The position numbers and the translations under genes were made by a program. Shown piece after piece: positions 12,490 to 21,502 of a DNA stretch of 64,000 nucleotides (position 1 is the first letter of the stretch; each line of letters starts with the position of its first letter). The notes beneath the pieces were generated by a model. It saw only the letters and a list, made by a program, of their open reading frames with translations. It did no database searches and had not been told where the DNA came from. This DNA is from SZUA-100 sp965248135 (GTDB lineage: Bacteria > Pseudomonadota > Alphaproteobacteria > Rhizobiales > Rhizobiaceae). The stretch covers positions 248,001 to 312,000 of the forward strand of contig CBDFIN010000009.1 in the NCBI GenBank assembly GCA_965248135.1. The letters are read 5' to 3'.

Positions 12490-12867
12490 TGCGCCATTGT
12501 GACTTTATTTTTTAGACTACTAACGCTATCAACGCTTCACACGCAACGTCCAAAGGTGACGCTATGACCAATGTAATTCAAATTGAGTTGATTGTCGGGC
12601 TCCCGATATAATCACAGCAGTCATTTGCGAACTTTACGCGATTCTCAAATTCCTTCGCGACTAGTTTTATAACCATCGCTTTCGGCTGCCGGTCTTGAAC
12701 GACCCTTTCTTTGCAGCTGGAAAATGACGATGCGCATCACAATTCAACAATACGGGCTATATGGCCAGGCTGACCGGCTTGGTTGCAAAGCTATGGAATT
12801 GGCGAACATTTTTCACAGCCTTCCGGCTGAGTCCTGTATTACCCATGAAATCAAGGGATGAGAGATC
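12490..12867. other. 378-bp divergent intergenic region
   Basis: Gap between trmL and the ABC exporter, which diverge. No convincing gene was seen: the longest ATG-initiated reading frames are short or lack family character. It should contain the promoters of both genes; no strong consensus box was identified. Confidence 0.4.
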
Positions 12868-14724
12868 ATGCTCACCTGGTTTGAAAAACTGATTAATCCG
12901 TTTCCACCTGAAGAGCCAGAGCAGCCTCCTATGGGACTGGTTGCATTTTGCTGGCATTATGCCAAAGGCGTCTGGCCGATTTTGGTAATTTCCTCCGCGC
13001 TCGGCGCCGTTATTGCCATACTCGAGGTCTTGCTGTTTGGCTTTCTTGGCAATGTGGTCAATTGGCTTTCTTCCGCTAATCGCGAAACCTTCCTGGCGGA
13101 TGAGGGCGGCCGGTTGCTTTATATGGCGGTCATCATGCTCGTGGTGCTTCCTGCAGTGACTATTATTTGGGCGATGCTGACCCATCAGTCGATCTTTGGC
13201 AATTTTCCAATGATCATCCGCTGGCAGGCGCACCGCTACCTGCTTGGCCAAAGCATGCGGTTTTATCAGGACGAATTCGCGGGTCGAGTAGCGACAAAAG
13301 TTATGCAGGCTTCGCTCGGCGTACGCGAGACGGTGATGAAGCTGCTTGATGTGTTTGTTTATGTGCTGGTCTATTTCCTCGGAGCTATAGTGCTGGTTGC
13401 CTCGCTTGAACTATGGCTGGCGGTGCCGTTCCTTGTCTGGATTGCGCTTTATGCGGTCGCTCTTCGCTATTTTCTGCCAAGAATGCGCGATATTTCCAAG
13501 CGCCAGGCCGACGCACGTTCCTTGATGACCGGCCGTGTGGTCGACAGTTATACCAATATTTCGACGGTCAAACTGTTTGCTCATGCCGGGCATGAATCGG
13601 AATATGCCCATGATAGCATGGATAAGTTCATGAAGACGGTGCACCCCCAGATGCGCCTTTCAACCGGTATGGAACTGTCATTGACGATGCTGAACAATTT
13701 GTTGCTGTTCAGCGTTGGCGCAATTTCGATTTTTCTGTGGTTGCAATCACAGTCGACCGTTGCTGCAGTTGCTGTGGCGGTTGCTATCGTTACCCGATTG
13801 TCCGGCATGTCGCACTGGATAATGTGGGAAATGGCTGGCCTTTTTGAAAATATCGGCATGGCGATTGACGGCATGAACACCATAGCCTTGCCTCGCGAAG
13901 TGACGGACACGGCGGGTGCGCGGGCGCTGGTTGTCAATACCAGCAGGATCGATTTTGATAATGTCGAGTTCAATTATGGTAAACCCGGCCGGGTGATTGA
14001 CGGGCTCAAACTTGTCGTATCACCTGGTGAGAAGCTGGGTGTGGTCGGGCGCTCGGGTGCTGGCAAGACTACGCTGATGAACATCTTGCTGCGGCTTTAC
14101 GATATCGATGGCGGGCGGATACTCGTTGATGGCCAGAATATCGCCGATGTCACGCAGGAATCGCTGCGTGCCCAGATTGGCGTGGTGACCCAGGACACCA
14201 CATTGCTGCATCGTTCGGTGCGTGAAAACATTGCCTACGGGCGCGTCAATGCGAGCGACCGGGAGGTGGTTAGTGCGGCCAAACGTGCCAATGCGCATGA
14301 GTTCATTCTTGATTTGGCAGATGCCGAGGGCCGCAAGGGCTATGACGCCCATGTGGGGGAACGCGGCGTCAAGCTGTCTGGCGGACAACGCCAGCGCATT
14401 GCGATTGCGCGGGTGTTTTTAAAGGATGCTCCGATTCTTATTCTTGACGAGGCCACATCGGCACTGGATTCGGAAGTCGAGGCGGCCATTCAGGAAAATC
14501 TGCTTGCCCTGATGGAAGGCAAAACCGTGATTGCCATTGCTCACCGGTTGTCGACAATTGCTGCTTTGGACCGATTGATCGTGCTGGATGAAGGCCGTAT
14601 CATTGAGGATGGAACGCATAACAGTCTGGTCAATACAGATGGTCTTTACGCTCAATTATGGCGTCGCCAGTCCGGTGGATTCATTGACCAGCCCGACGAA
14701 GAAACTTTAAGTGCGGCGCAATAG
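12868..14724 (+). CDS. ABC exporter, fused permease and ATP-binding domains (MsbA/HMT1-like)
   Basis: A 618-residue half-transporter expected to act as a homodimer in the inner membrane. Residues 1-330 hold six membrane helices typical of type IV exporters; the nucleotide-binding domain follows with Walker A GRSGAGKTT near 393, Q-loop VVTQDTTLLHR, signature LSGGQRQRIAIAR near 503, Walker B ILILDEATSALDSE and switch histidine IAHRLST. All catalytic residues look intact. The cargo cannot be read from sequence; the family includes lipid A, drug and glutathione-metal exporters. ATG at 12868 was chosen. It is 230 bp upstream of petA. Confidence 0.93.
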   Translation: MLTWFEKLINPFPPEEPEQPPMGLVAFCWHYAKGVWPILVISSALGAVIAILEVLLFGFLGNVVNWLSSANRETFLADEGGRLLYMAVIMLVVLPAVTIIWAMLTHQSIFGNFPMIIRWQAHRYLLGQSMRFYQDEFAGRVATKVMQASLGVRETVMKLLDVFVYVLVYFLGAIVLVASLELWLAVPFLVWIALYAVALRYFLPRMRDISKRQADARSLMTGRVVDSYTNISTVKLFAHAGHESEYAHDSMDKFMKTVHPQMRLSTGMELSLTMLNNLLLFSVGAISIFLWLQSQSTVAAVAVAVAIVTRLSGMSHWIMWEMAGLFENIGMAIDGMNTIALPREVTDTAGARALVVNTSRIDFDNVEFNYGKPGRVIDGLKLVVSPGEKLGVVGRSGAGKTTLMNILLRLYDIDGGRILVDGQNIADVTQESLRAQIGVVTQDTTLLHRSVRENIAYGRVNASDREVVSAAKRANAHEFILDLADAEGRKGYDAHVGERGVKLSGGQRQRIAIARVFLKDAPILILDEATSALDSEVEAAIQENLLALMEGKTVIAIAHRLSTIAALDRLIVLDEGRIIEDGTHNSLVNTDGLYAQLWRRQSGGFIDQPDEETLSAAQ

Positions 14725-14954
14725 CGTCTACTGAATATTGATAACCGGGGCCGCAATGATCAACCCGAGTTGCGACAATCTGCCCTTGTTCTGACTGTTG
14801 GTCTGGACAAATGGGGGCAGGCGGGTCAAAACAGTCGACGAAAATTGGTGGATTCCCCGGCATATGGATTGCGAACCCGATTGACCCGGTCTATAGCCGT
14901 GTGGAATCTGTTTGTTTGTAAAGTTTACCAGTGATCGCGAAAGGACTGAATCCC

Positions 14955-15518
14955 GTGAGCGCAACTGATACGGCGGAACCAACCCGTCGCGACATATTAT
15001 ATGTGGCAACCGGTACCGCGGGTGCGGTCGGTGTGGCGGCCGTTGCCTGGCCGTTTATCCACCAGATGAACCCGGATGCCTCGACCCTGGCCCTGTCAAC
15101 CACCGAAGTTGATATCTCCTCGCTGGAAGAGGGACAGTCGGTTATTGTCAAATGGCGTGGCAAGCCGATATTCATTCGCTATAGAACGGCAAAGGAGGTC
15201 GAAGAGGCCAGCGCTGTGTCTATGGATGATTTGAAAGACAAGGCGGCCCGCAACGGTAATCTGAAGGATGCTGCAGCACCAGCTACCGATGTAAACCGGG
15301 TCCCGGCGGGCAAAGAAAACATTATCATCATGGTCGGCGTTTGTACCCATTTGGGCTGCATTCCGCTCGGCGAACAAGGGGAATATGGTGGCTGGTTCTG
15401 CCCCTGCCATGGTTCGCACTACGATACCTCGGGCCGTATCCGCAAAGGTCCCGCGCCCGAAAACCTTCCCGTACCCCCATTTGAATTTATCTCTGATTCA
15501 GTCGTGAAAATCGGCTAA
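14955..15518 (+). CDS. petA: Ubiquinol-cytochrome c reductase Rieske iron-sulfur subunit
   Basis: Carries electrons from ubiquinol to cytochrome c1 in the bc1 complex, with its soluble head on the periplasmic side. The 187-residue product has a twin-arginine-type N-terminal anchor (TRRDILYVATGTAGAVGV), one membrane helix, and the two [2Fe-2S] motifs CTHLGC and CPCHGSHYD, whose two Cys and two His ligands are present. The GTG at 14955 (VSATDTAEPTRRD) follows AAGGA at about 9 nt and matches the family start; an earlier GTG at 14931 would add MIAKGLNP. First gene of petABC. Confidence 0.95.
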   Translation: MSATDTAEPTRRDILYVATGTAGAVGVAAVAWPFIHQMNPDASTLALSTTEVDISSLEEGQSVIVKWRGKPIFIRYRTAKEVEEASAVSMDDLKDKAARNGNLKDAAAPATDVNRVPAGKENIIIMVGVCTHLGCIPLGEQGEYGGWFCPCHGSHYDTSGRIRKGPAPENLPVPPFEFISDSVVKIG

Positions 15519-15540
15519 CGGAATTGACAGGAGAAGTCGC

Positions 15541-16824
15541 ATGAGTGGTGGTCATTCCGCTTACGTTCCCAAAACCGGCATAGCAAAGTGGCTTGATTCG
15601 CGCCTGCCGATTATTCGGCTTGGCTATGACAGCTTCGTTGCTTATCCCGTGCCGCGTAATTTGAATAATTGGTACACGTTTGGGGCGATCCTTTCGCTCA
15701 TGCTGGTGGTGCAACTGGTTACCGGCATCGTGCTGGCCATGCACTACACCGCAAATACCGCAATGGCGTTTGATTCAGTCGAGCACATTGTAAGGGACGT
15801 AAACTACGGCTGGTTGCTGCGCTACATGCACGCCAATGGTGGCTCGTTCTTCTTTGCCGCAGTCTATATCCACATTTTCCGCGGATTTTACTACGGCTCC
15901 TATAAAGACCCCCGCGAAGTGCTGTGGATCCTTGGTGTCATTATTTTCATTTTGATGATGGCGACCGCTTTCATGGGTTACGTTTTGCCATGGGGACAGA
16001 TGAGCTTTTGGGCCGCCACCGTTATAACCAGCTTCTTTACCGCTATTCCGCTGGTTGGTGATGCCATTCAAACGTTCATGCTCGGTGGTTTCGTGGTTGA
16101 TAACCCGACCCTTAGTCGGTTTTACTCGCTGCATTATCTGCTGCCTTTCATGATTGTCGGTGTCGTTGCCTTGCATGTGTGGGCATTGCATGTAACCGGC
16201 CAAACCAACCCGACCGGGGTCGAAGTTAAATCCGAACAAGATACCGTCGCCTTCACCCCCTATGCCACCATGAAGGACATGCTGGCAATGGGTGTGTTCT
16301 TGTTGGTCTTTGCTTATTTTCTCTTCTACATGCCGAACTATCTCGGCCACCCCGACAATTACATCGAGGCGAATTCGCTGAAGACCCCGGCCCATATCGT
16401 GCCTGAATGGTACTTCCTGCCGTTTTACGCCATCCTGCGCGCCGTTACATTCAACATCTCTATCCCCTTCACCGATATCGTGCTGATCGATTCCAAACTG
16501 GGCGGTGTGATAGCCATGTTTGGTTCGTTGATGATCTTGTTTGTGGTGCCATGGCTCGACACATCGAAAGTGCGTTCCGCCGTCTATCGGCCACTGTTCA
16601 AGCAGTTTTTCTGGATATTCGTGGTGGTGTGCATCGGTCTTGGCTATCTCGGTTCAAAGCCGGCAGAAGGTATCTACACGACCTTCTCGCAAATTCTGAC
16701 ATTTTGGTATTTTTTCCACTTCATCGTCATCCTGCCGGTGTTGGGGCTGATCGAAAAACCAAAACCCATTCCCGCCAGCATCACAGAATCTGTGCTGGCG
16801 AAATCCAGTCCAGTCGATAGCTGA
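15541..16824 (+). CDS. petB: Ubiquinol-cytochrome c reductase cytochrome b
   Basis: The membrane core of the bc1 complex, binding haems bL and bH and the Qo and Qi quinone sites. The 427-residue product shows the expected eight or so hydrophobic helices, haem-ligand histidines in RYMHANGGSFFFAAVYIHIFRGFYYGS and LHYLLPFMIVGVVALHVWALH, and the Qo-site PEWYF (HIVPEWYFLPFYAILR). It starts 22 bp after petA with AGGAGAAGTCGC just before the ATG. It is an unfused cytochrome b, not the b-c1 fusion found in some bradyrhizobia. Confidence 0.97.
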   Translation: MSGGHSAYVPKTGIAKWLDSRLPIIRLGYDSFVAYPVPRNLNNWYTFGAILSLMLVVQLVTGIVLAMHYTANTAMAFDSVEHIVRDVNYGWLLRYMHANGGSFFFAAVYIHIFRGFYYGSYKDPREVLWILGVIIFILMMATAFMGYVLPWGQMSFWAATVITSFFTAIPLVGDAIQTFMLGGFVVDNPTLSRFYSLHYLLPFMIVGVVALHVWALHVTGQTNPTGVEVKSEQDTVAFTPYATMKDMLAMGVFLLVFAYFLFYMPNYLGHPDNYIEANSLKTPAHIVPEWYFLPFYAILRAVTFNISIPFTDIVLIDSKLGGVIAMFGSLMILFVVPWLDTSKVRSAVYRPLFKQFFWIFVVVCIGLGYLGSKPAEGIYTTFSQILTFWYFFHFIVILPVLGLIEKPKPIPASITESVLAKSSPVDS

Positions 16825-16839
16825 CCCGGGAGAGAAAAA

Positions 16840-17700
16840 GTGAATATCATGAGATTTTTCGTTTCCAGAGTTGTCAGCCTGGCGCTGGTTTTGGGCCTTG
16901 CTGCTGCCGTTTCGGCGATGGCTGCAGAAGAAGGTGCGACACCGCATTACCCTTTAAAGCATTCCAAGCACGCTCACTGGAGCTTTGGCGGACCGTTTGG
17001 CCATTGGGATATCGGGCAGTTGCAGCGCGGTTTGATGGTCTACAAAGAGGTTTGCGCGGGTTGTCACTCGCTCAATTTAGTGTCCTTTCGCTCGCTGAAG
17101 GACCTTGGCTACAACGAAGATCAGATCAAAACATTCGCCGCCGAATATGAAGTGACGGACGGACCGAATGACGATGGGGAAATGTTTGAAAGGCCGGCCA
17201 GAGCATCTGATCGCTTTACCGGCCCATACGCCAACGATGCAGAAGCTGCCGCCGCAAACAACGGTGCCGCGCCGCCTGACTTTTCGCTGCTTGCCAAGGC
17301 GCGTGCGCCGGAACGTGGATTCCCGGCGTTTGTGTTCGATATCTTCACTATGTATGCTGAAAACGGTTCCGATTATATCTATTCGTTGTTAACCGGCTAT
17401 CAGGATCCGCCTGCCGGTGTCGAAGTGCCGGAGGGGGGGTATTACAATCCCTATTTCGTTGCCGGTGACAATCTGGCGATGGCGTCACCGCTTTCCGATG
17501 AGTTGGTGGAATATACCGACGGTTCGCCTCAAACCGTCGATCAATACGCCAAGGACGTGTCCGCTTTCATGATGTGGGCTGCTGAGCCGCATCTGGTGGC
17601 GCGCAAGGCAATGGGCTTCAAAGTGATTATCTTTTTGCTGGTCTTTTGCGGGCTGCTCTATCTGACCAAGAAGCGAATTTGGTCGGCAATCAAACACTGA
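16840..17700 (+). CDS. petC: Ubiquinol-cytochrome c reductase cytochrome c1
   Basis: Accepts electrons from the Rieske subunit and passes them to a soluble or membrane cytochrome c. The 286-residue precursor has a Sec signal peptide ending near AMAAEEG, a c-type haem site CAGCH at residues 72-76, a methionine axial-ligand region near MASPLSDELVEY, and a C-terminal membrane anchor (VIIFLLVFCGLLYLTKKRIW). It starts with a GTG 15 bp after petB, with GGGAGAG before it; the internal ATG four codons later is an alternative. Confidence 0.95.
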   Translation: MNIMRFFVSRVVSLALVLGLAAAVSAMAAEEGATPHYPLKHSKHAHWSFGGPFGHWDIGQLQRGLMVYKEVCAGCHSLNLVSFRSLKDLGYNEDQIKTFAAEYEVTDGPNDDGEMFERPARASDRFTGPYANDAEAAAANNGAAPPDFSLLAKARAPERGFPAFVFDIFTMYAENGSDYIYSLLTGYQDPPAGVEVPEGGYYNPYFVAGDNLAMASPLSDELVEYTDGSPQTVDQYAKDVSAFMMWAAEPHLVARKAMGFKVIIFLLVFCGLLYLTKKRIWSAIKH

Positions 17701-17768
17701 CACCAAGCTGACAGCAATGCAGTCCAAACGTAGATTTTGAGCAAATGGTCGGCAAAGGAATGCAGTCG

Positions 17769-18314
17769 ATGGACAAAACCCTGCTTGAAGTGCTTGAAAG
17801 TTCAATTCGCTCGATCGAAGATTATCCCAAGAAGGGCATTGTTTTCCGCGATATCTCGACGCTTCTTGGCAATGCGCGAGCGTTTCGCCGTTCGGTCGAC
17901 GAGTTGGTGCACCCGTTTGCCGGCATGCGCATCGACAAGGTTGCCGGGGTCGAAGCACGGGGTTTTATTCTGGGAGGCGCGGTGGCGCATCAGCTCTCGT
18001 CGGGCTTTGTGCCAATACGTAAGAAGGGCAAGCTGCCGCACGACACGGTGCGTATCGCCTACTCGCTGGAATATGGTCTTGACGAAATGGAAATGCACCG
18101 CGACGCCATTATTGCGGGCGAAAAAGTTGTGTTGATTGACGATCTGATCGCTACCGGTGGCACCGCTGAGGCGGCGGTCAAGCTGTTACAACAAATCGGC
18201 GCAGAGGTCGTCGCCGCGTGTTTTGTCATTGATCTTCCCGACTTGGGTGGCCGAAAAAAGATCGAGGCGCTTAATGTGCCGGTGCGTACACTGATCGAAT
18301 TTGAAGGCGGTTAA
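17769..18314 (+). CDS. apt: Adenine phosphoribosyltransferase
   Basis: Salvages adenine to AMP using PRPP. The 181-residue product carries IEDYPKKGIVFRDISTLL, the adenine-site loop GVEARGFILGGAVAHQL, and the PRPP-binding motif VVLIDDLIATGGTAEAAV, with length close to E. coli Apt (183). The ATG at 17769 follows AAGGA at 9 nt. It lies just behind petC on the same strand, an arrangement common in Rhizobiales. Its stop overlaps by 4 bp the end of the convergent MaoC-like gene. Confidence 0.95.
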   Translation: MDKTLLEVLESSIRSIEDYPKKGIVFRDISTLLGNARAFRRSVDELVHPFAGMRIDKVAGVEARGFILGGAVAHQLSSGFVPIRKKGKLPHDTVRIAYSLEYGLDEMEMHRDAIIAGEKVVLIDDLIATGGTAEAAVKLLQQIGAEVVAACFVIDLPDLGGRKKIEALNVPVRTLIEFEGG

Positions 18315-18778
18315 ACCTTCAAAAATACCCCACCATCGAATTCAAACACCTTATCTGCGTGCTGGTTAAAGCCTTCATTGTGCTTTTGAATATAGCCCCA
18401 ACCGGGCTTCGAACGCAGCAAACGCTTGTGGGTGACAGTGGTGCGGTAGCTGATCGTATCACCGGCGTAAACCGGCTTTAGCCAGTTGATGTTTTTTGCC
18501 CCTGGCGACATGCCAAATTGTGGTGGCGGCCCGCAATAACCAGATTCCGCCTCAAGCAATTTGCGCCCGCGCTCGACATTCAGCCGCATCCATATGGCCG
18601 CAGTGTGCCAACCAGATGCGCACAGGCCGCCAAAAACGCTGTTTTTTGCAGCCTCCTCATCAAGATGAAATGGCTGGGGATCGAATTTGGCGGCAAAGCG
18701 TTTGATGTTTTCAGCCTCAAAGGTGTAGCTGCCTATTTCAATCAAAAGCCCGCAGGTAAGGTGATTGTAGAGGCTCAT
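18311..18778 (-). CDS. MaoC-like hotdog-fold dehydratase (second of pair)
   Basis: A 155-residue single-hotdog protein of the MaoC/(R)-enoyl hydratase group. Visible features are FAAKFDPQPFHLDEEAAKNSVFGGLCASGWHTAAIWMRL, where the D-x-x-x-x-H pair supplies the catalytic Asp and His of the hydratase 2 motif, and a substrate-channel GDTISYRTTVTHKR segment. The family hydrates or dehydrates acyl-CoA-type substrates; the actual substrate is unknown. Its start overlaps the stop of the upstream paralogue by 4 bp (ATGA type), so the two are coupled and may form a heterodimer. Confidence 0.87.
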   Translation of the reverse strand: MSLYNHLTCGLLIEIGSYTFEAENIKRFAAKFDPQPFHLDEEAAKNSVFGGLCASGWHTAAIWMRLNVERGRKLLEAESGYCGPPPQFGMSPGAKNINWLKPVYAGDTISYRTTVTHKRLLRSKPGWGYIQKHNEGFNQHADKVFEFDGGVFLKV

Positions 18779-19236
18779 TTTCTGCCCTGTTGAACGGTTT
18801 CGGCGATGGCCATCATGCCGGTATTTTCAAGCGCAATAACAATCTCGCCCCGTTGATTGGTGAGCTGGTGAAGTGCTTCGAAAATGCCCAGCCCCGGTCG
18901 GGATGCAGATATGCGCTTGGACAGAACCCTGGAGGTTCCCGAAAGAATGTCGCCCGGTCTTACCGGCGTCTTCCACCGCATCTCCTTGATGCCTGGTGCA
19001 CCTTGTGAAGTGGAGTTATTGAGCCAGCTCTCGCAGACCATGCGCATGAGAATGGACGATGTGTGCCAGCCGGAAGCAATCAATCCACCGGCGTGGGTGT
19101 TTTTTCCGGCCTCTTCGCTCAAATGAAAAGATTGCGGGTCGAACTCTTTTGCAAAATCAATTATTTCCTCCTTGCTCACCTCATAAGGTTCAAGTTGGAA
19201 CACTCTTCCGACTTCGATATCTTGATAGCTGAGCAT
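18775..19236 (-). CDS. MaoC-like hotdog-fold dehydratase (first of pair)
   Basis: A 153-residue paralogue of the downstream gene, with the same motif FAKEFDPQSFHLSEEAGKNTHAGGLIASGWHTSSILMRM (catalytic Asp and His present) and GDILSGTSRVLSKRISASRPGLGI. Tandem MaoC genes of this kind are frequent in alphaproteobacteria beside apt or the mitochondrial-type genes. Starts at ATG 19236 and overlaps the second gene by 4 bp. Function inferred only to the level of enoyl-CoA hydratase-like chemistry. Confidence 0.87.
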   Translation of the reverse strand: MLSYQDIEVGRVFQLEPYEVSKEEIIDFAKEFDPQSFHLSEEAGKNTHAGGLIASGWHTSSILMRMVCESWLNNSTSQGAPGIKEMRWKTPVRPGDILSGTSRVLSKRISASRPGLGIFEALHQLTNQRGEIVIALENTGMMAIAETVQQGRK

Positions 19237-19318
19237 TTAACTAATTGTCCAAAAGGAAATTGTACGAAAGATGCTGGTAGCGCAATCCTTAGCCTGGTGG
19301 CAAGTGGTGTGCGAATAT

Positions 19319-20353
19319 TTAGCCCAACAATTCCGGCAATCGTTGCTTCAGGCTTTTGGCCAGTTGATCGAGATGATTTTCTTTCATTGGCCTTATTTCG
19401 GATAGCGAAAGGTCGATACTCTCAAGGTTCAGTGCGGCTATATCGATGGTCCGCGTCCAGTTGTTCTTCTGCAGCATTCGACGATATTCGCCTTCATTGG
19501 CGTTATAGCTGTGAAATTGCGGTGTAAGGCCGATAACCGGCAAGCGTGCGGCAATTGCCTCGGAAATCATGGAGCTTGAATCCGCAGTACAAAAAACAAT
19601 ATCGGCCTTTGACAATAGCCTGCCAAGACCACCTGGTGCAGTATTGCGGACATCAATAAACTGTCTGATGGCACTTGAGCCGCCGGCAGTCTGGCTAAAA
19701 AGCTTGCTCGCCTCAACCGGGGTTCGCCGGGAGTTGCTAACCAGCCAGGTCGTGCCCCAAACATCATGCATTTGCTCAAGCAGCCCGAGCAGCGTTTGCC
19801 ATTCTGCCGGTTCATAGCGGAAGTCCGGCGTGTTGCCGCCAAGCAATAGGAGCGCTGTTTTTGGCGGATTTTGACTGCCATGGATCGGAACCTGCAGTGG
19901 TCGCCCGATAGCTTCAGGATCCAGGTTGCTGGGTTTCAGGCAGACGAGATGGCGCGGGAGATCAAAATACCGGGCATAGGATGTGATCACCACTGAAAAA
20001 TCTTGTGGCCTGAAGCGTCTTAGTGAACCGACAAAAACATTTGCAGCCTTCAAAGCGCGGCTTGCCGCGACATTGGCACCAAGTGTGTTGCCTCCGGCTG
20101 AAACAACCAGATCCGCTTGCGGCAGATCTGACAATTTCAAACCATAGCCCAGGTTCAAAATCATGCTTGCAGATGCACCAAGATTGGCAAGGTCGCCAAG
20201 CGCTCTTGGAGGCAGCCACCGCCGGCGCCGCACCTCGACGCGCCGCACTTGCACATCGGCCAGTCGGCCTATCGCCGAAAGAACACCTTCTGCCAAATGA
20301 AAATGCCCCGGCTTGTCATCGGCAAGCAACACCGCGGTCAGTGATTTTTTCAA
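19319..20353 (-). CDS. ELM1/DUF1022-family protein, second copy
   Basis: A 344-residue relative of the gene at 4836-5786. It opens with LLADDKPGHFHLAEGVL, the counterpart of the TDGK-GD motif, and has ALLLLGGNTPDFRYE mid-protein and FCTADSSSMISEAIAARLPVIGL near residue 265, the counterpart of the sugar-nucleotide-like segment in the first copy. The fold is GT-B-like; no bacterial reaction is established. The two copies are clearly diverged, so they are paralogues rather than a recent duplication. No membrane segment or signal peptide. Confidence 0.8.
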   Translation of the reverse strand: MKKSLTAVLLADDKPGHFHLAEGVLSAIGRLADVQVRRVEVRRRRWLPPRALGDLANLGASASMILNLGYGLKLSDLPQADLVVSAGGNTLGANVAASRALKAANVFVGSLRRFRPQDFSVVITSYARYFDLPRHLVCLKPSNLDPEAIGRPLQVPIHGSQNPPKTALLLLGGNTPDFRYEPAEWQTLLGLLEQMHDVWGTTWLVSNSRRTPVEASKLFSQTAGGSSAIRQFIDVRNTAPGGLGRLLSKADIVFCTADSSSMISEAIAARLPVIGLTPQFHSYNANEGEYRRMLQKNNWTRTIDIAALNLESIDLSLSEIRPMKENHLDQLAKSLKQRLPELLG

Positions 20354-20784
20354 TAGCCGGCAATGCTCCCTGTGAATATTCGACGACGGATAGACAGCAT
20401 TCCATCAACGTTGATGCGTCTTGTGGGCTTCGAAAATCTATTTACCAGAAACTTTCTGAATTGGGAAAGTCTCAATCGTGTTGTAATTTCTTGCTAGTGG
20501 AATGAATTTGACATTTGGTACCCACTTGCAGCTTCATTCATTTTCAAATATCAAATTCAAAAATTCCACTAGATTCAACAACTTGCTAGTGGTTCTTTTG
20601 ATTCCAACATTTGCAAATATGGGTGCTGCAACGGGATGCAAATGTTGGAATCGAACCACTAGCTCAAAATCTGACATCAATTCAACTAGCCGTGAGACGT
20701 GTTGAATTTACCTTGGTTCACAAGGTGGTTATAGTGAGCAAAAATTCGGTTGGCCCGTTAGCCTCATTTTGAAAGGAAAGATTG
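20354..20784. other. 431-bp intergenic region with one repeat element
   Basis: Divergent gap between the second ELM1-like gene and the TPR gene. It holds the family R repeat at 20494-20662, then about 120 bp that should carry the TPR promoter and ribosome site. No other structure was recognised. Confidence 0.5.
20494..20662 (+). repeat. Dispersed double-hairpin repeat, family R, copy 2
   Basis: 169 bp, same orientation and layout as the copy at 9415-9583. Stem 1 spans 20494-20572 and stem 2 spans 20586-20662, with linker ATTCAACAACTTG. In this copy both arms of stem 2 read CTAGTGGTTC...ATTCCAACATTTGCA, so it has the best-preserved pairing of the four. It lies 123 bp upstream of the TPR gene, which has another copy at its 3' end. 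Confidence 0.92.
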
Positions 20785-21336
20785 ATGCAGAACCTGTTGC
20801 TGAATGCCGGTAAAATTGCCATTTCCGCCGTGTTGGCTGCTACTTTCTTCTCCATTTCGCCGGCGTTTTCGGTTGGAGACAGTGATAGCACCACAATCAT
20901 TACGCCCAAATGCAAGCGTGGCAAGGTTTGGAGCAAGAAAAAGAGAAAGTGTATCTTGATCAAGAAAAGCAGCCAGCTCGATGACGAAAACCTCTATCAG
21001 GCAGGCAGGGATCTGGCCGCACTTGGCCGCTATGATGATGCGATCATGGTGCTTTCCAACTCTCGTAACATGAAAGATCCGCGCGTCTTAAACTATCTCG
21101 GCTATTCGCATCGCAAGGCCGGACGCATCGATATCGGTCTTGGATATTATATGGCGGCGCTGAAGATTGATCCGGATTACACCCTTGTGCGGGAGTATCT
21201 GGGTGAAGCCTATCTGCAACTGAATGATCTCGACAAAGCGCGCGATCAATTGACGGAGATTGAAATCCGCTGCGGCACCCATTGTAAGGAATATGGCGAA
21301 CTGGCTTCGCTGATCCGGCAGTATCAGGCAAATTAG
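20785..21336 (+). CDS. Secreted tetratricopeptide-repeat protein
   Basis: A 183-residue small exported protein. It starts with a Sec-type signal peptide (MQNLLLNAGKIAISAVLAATFFSISPAFS), then a basic stretch (PKCKRGKVWSKKKRKC) and about three TPR-like helix pairs: NLYQAGRDLAALGRYDDAIMVLSN, PRVLNYLGYSHRKAGRIDIGLGYYMAALKID and TLVREYLGEAYLQLNDLDKARDQLTEIE. It ends in a Cys-rich CGTHCKEYGELASL. Proteins of this type are common in Rhizobiales and presumed scaffolds; no partner is evident. ATG at 20785 follows GAAAGGAAAG. Its TAG stop lies inside the family R repeat that begins at 21333, so the last codon or two may have been altered by the insertion. Confidence 0.82.
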   Translation: MQNLLLNAGKIAISAVLAATFFSISPAFSVGDSDSTTIITPKCKRGKVWSKKKRKCILIKKSSQLDDENLYQAGRDLAALGRYDDAIMVLSNSRNMKDPRVLNYLGYSHRKAGRIDIGLGYYMAALKIDPDYTLVREYLGEAYLQLNDLDKARDQLTEIEIRCGTHCKEYGELASLIRQYQAN

Positions 21337-21502
21337 TGGAATGAATTTGACATTTGTTACGCATTTGCAGCATCGTTTATCTTCAAATGTCAAATTCGAA
21401 AATTCCACTAGATTCAATATCTTGCTAGTGGTTCTTATGATTCCAACATTTGCCATAAGTACGAGCCGCTGGCGGATGCAAATGTTGGTACAGAACCACT
21501 AG
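21333..21502 (+). repeat. Dispersed double-hairpin repeat, family R, copy 3
   Basis: 170 bp, same orientation as copies 1 and 2. The outer left end reads TTAGTGGAA rather than CTAGTGGAA. Stem 1 ends at 21411 and stem 2 spans 21425-21502. The left terminal TAG (21334-21336) is the stop codon of the TPR gene and the right terminal CTA (21499-21501) is, on the minus strand, the stop codon of the flavoprotein gene, so the element exactly fills the convergent gap. Confidence 0.92.

Noticed and set aside
12757..13251. 164-codon minus-strand ORF upstream of the ABC exporter
   Set aside because: It runs antisense to the exporter's N-terminal coding sequence and its translation lacks any recognisable family or hydrophobic pattern.
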